From contig JAABTA010000058.1 of NCBI GenBank assembly GCA_011390075.1, forward strand, positions 1-6,451: a DNA stretch of 6,451 nucleotides, written 5' to 3'. Source of the DNA: Helicobacteraceae bacterium. GTDB taxonomy: Bacteria; Campylobacterota; Campylobacteria; Campylobacterales; SZUA-545. Positions 5,905 through 6,451 of this stretch are shown piece by piece. The position numbers and the translations under genes were made by a program. Positions within the stretch are counted from its first letter, which is position 1, and each line of letters begins with the position of its first letter. The notes beneath the pieces are model-generated. The model saw only the letters and a program-made list of their open reading frames with translations. It was not told where the DNA came from and made no database searches.

Positions 5905-6059
5905 AACAGATAGGTATCGCAGTTTTTCTACTACTCTTTGTAACGGCATGTGGCGGTCAAGAAGGTGGGAGCAATACCACCTCTGTGGAGACAACAAAAG
6001 ATCTCTCAAATTCTCATGGGAAATTAGAGCTCCCTCCACAAGTGCCTAAATTAGAATAA
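5901..6059 (+). CDS. Small lipoprotein, 52 aa, translationally coupled to the propeller protein
   Basis: An unnamed short lipoprotein. Lys2 is followed by a hydrophobic core (about 4-14, IGIAVFLLLFV) and the lipobox VTAC, with the lipidated Cys at 17. The mature part is only 36 residues (CGGQEGGS to the end), Gly/Ser/Thr-rich with a Pro-rich tail (ELPPQVPKLE), and looks unstructured. Gly at position +2 does not match the E. coli inner-membrane retention signal, but sorting rules in this lineage are uncertain. The ATG overlaps the stop of the propeller gene (ATGA), so production is probably coupled to it, and it may anchor or assist that protein. The 3' end overlaps the convergent amidohydrolase gene by 46 bases. 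The lipobox, the coupling and a complete frame support a real gene despite its size. Confidence 0.78.
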   Translation: MKQIGIAVFLLLFVTACGGQEGGSNTTSVETTKDLSNSHGKLELPPQVPKLE

Positions 6060-6451
6060 AATATTGCATCTCTCATGCTTCTAGAGAACTCATTTTTTTG
6101 AAAAAAGAGTTGATGTTTTGCAATTGACTCATCAAACTCTACATAGGGAAAGTCGCTCCCATAGACAACCTTCCCTTTTAAGTTTTTATAAGCAAATGAG
6201 AGATCTTTTTCGATGGTGGAGTTCATATAAAACGGCAAGGTAAATGAACTCTCTAAATAGACATTATCAGCGCTCAGGGCAATAAGCATGGCCTCAAGGC
6301 ATCGGCAACCCCCACTATGAAGCAGTACAATAGGAGCTTTTTTGACTTTTTTTGCTATAGAAGTTGCCAGCTTGAGATTGTCTGATGCGTACATATCTAA
6401 AGTGCCATAGCTTGTATCAATCATAATTCCCAAACCAGCAGATTGCGCCTC
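6014..6451 (-). CDS. Amidohydrolase-family protein (Amidohydrolase_2 / COG2159 type), C-terminal part; start beyond the right edge
   Basis: The frame is open to the right edge, so only the last 145 residues are seen. They look like the second half of a metal-dependent TIM-barrel hydrolase or decarboxylase. LLHSGG (visible residues 43-48) supplies a metal-binding His. GSDFPY (98-103) carries the conserved Asp of the last barrel strand. The order GLGIMIDT, then LLHSGG, NVYLESS, VVYGSDFPY and a closing helix before YSNL fits the family. The substrate cannot be told from this part; family members include amide hydrolases and non-oxidative decarboxylases. A TTG at 6433 is open in frame but sits in the middle of the domain and is not a likely start. 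The final residues (GTCGGSSNFP) extend past the usual family end and are read from the strand opposite the lipoprotein gene. Confidence 0.85.
   Translation of the reverse strand, partial: EAQSAGLGIMIDTSYGTLDMYASDNLKLATSIAKKVKKAPIVLLHSGGCRCLEAMLIALSADNVYLESSFTLPFYMNSTIEKDLSFAYKNLKGKVVYGSDFPYVEFDESIAKHQLFFQKNEFSRSMRDAIFYSNLGTCGGSSNFP
6087..6111 (+). repeat. A/T-rich inverted repeat downstream of the lipoprotein gene
   Basis: AACTC (6087-6091) pairs with GAGTT (6107-6111), and between them a T-run faces an A-run, giving an almost perfect 11-bp dyad with one bulged A and a very short loop. It begins 28 bases after the lipoprotein stop, inside the amidohydrolase gene read on the other strand. It could help end the rightward transcript, but the stem is A/T-rich and no T-run follows, so it is not a standard rho-independent terminator. 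Confidence 0.25.

Noticed and set aside
5761..6039. Minus-strand open frame across the end of the propeller gene and the lipoprotein gene
   Set aside because: It lies opposite two well-supported genes, has no domain or signal features, and its translation has no protein-like pattern.

Overview
The window reads as A+T-rich Campylobacterota chromosome, probably a Sulfurimonas/Sulfurovum-like member. The evidence is gene style: a membrane PAS-GGDEF sensor, a Cys-type metal-dependent KdsA, weak -35 boxes beside good -10 boxes, tightly overlapping genes, and a surface protein ending in a W/G-rich 'GFWV' module. This is recognition from memory, so the genus is uncertain. It is nearly all coding, with no RNA genes, IS elements, CRISPR arrays or convincing rho-independent terminators.

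Left part, minus strand (1-2058): a transmembrane diguanylate cyclase with a periplasmic Cache-like sensor, a PAS domain, a GGEEF active site and an intact RxxD inhibitory site. It is followed 20-32 bases downstream by the start of a secreted protein of unknown function that runs off the left edge. The short divergent region (2059-2181) has a consensus TATAAT for the cyclase and a TATAAA for the rightward genes. An 8-bp inverted repeat surrounds the cyclase ribosome-binding site.

Centre and right, plus strand (2182-6059): five tightly packed genes, apparently an envelope operon. They are a 77-residue uncharacterised protein; an exported HtrA/DegP-like protease with two PDZ domains whose GNSGG motif has become LTSGG; kdsA (KDO-8-phosphate synthase, lipid A-core precursor); an exported seven-bladed propeller protein with a two-Cys motif and a C-terminal GFWV module; and a 52-residue lipoprotein. 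Three of the four junctions overlap (TTGA, 8 bases, ATGA). The only gap, 51 bases, separates kdsA from the propeller gene and may hold an internal promoter.

Right edge, minus strand (6014-6451): the C-terminal part of a metal-dependent amidohydrolase of the Amidohydrolase_2 type. It converges on the lipoprotein gene and overlaps it by 46 bases.

The parts most worth a second look are the altered HtrA active site, its small upstream partner gene, the coupled propeller-lipoprotein pair, and the hairpin/operator at the cyclase start. A joint envelope role for the operon is inferred from gene order only.
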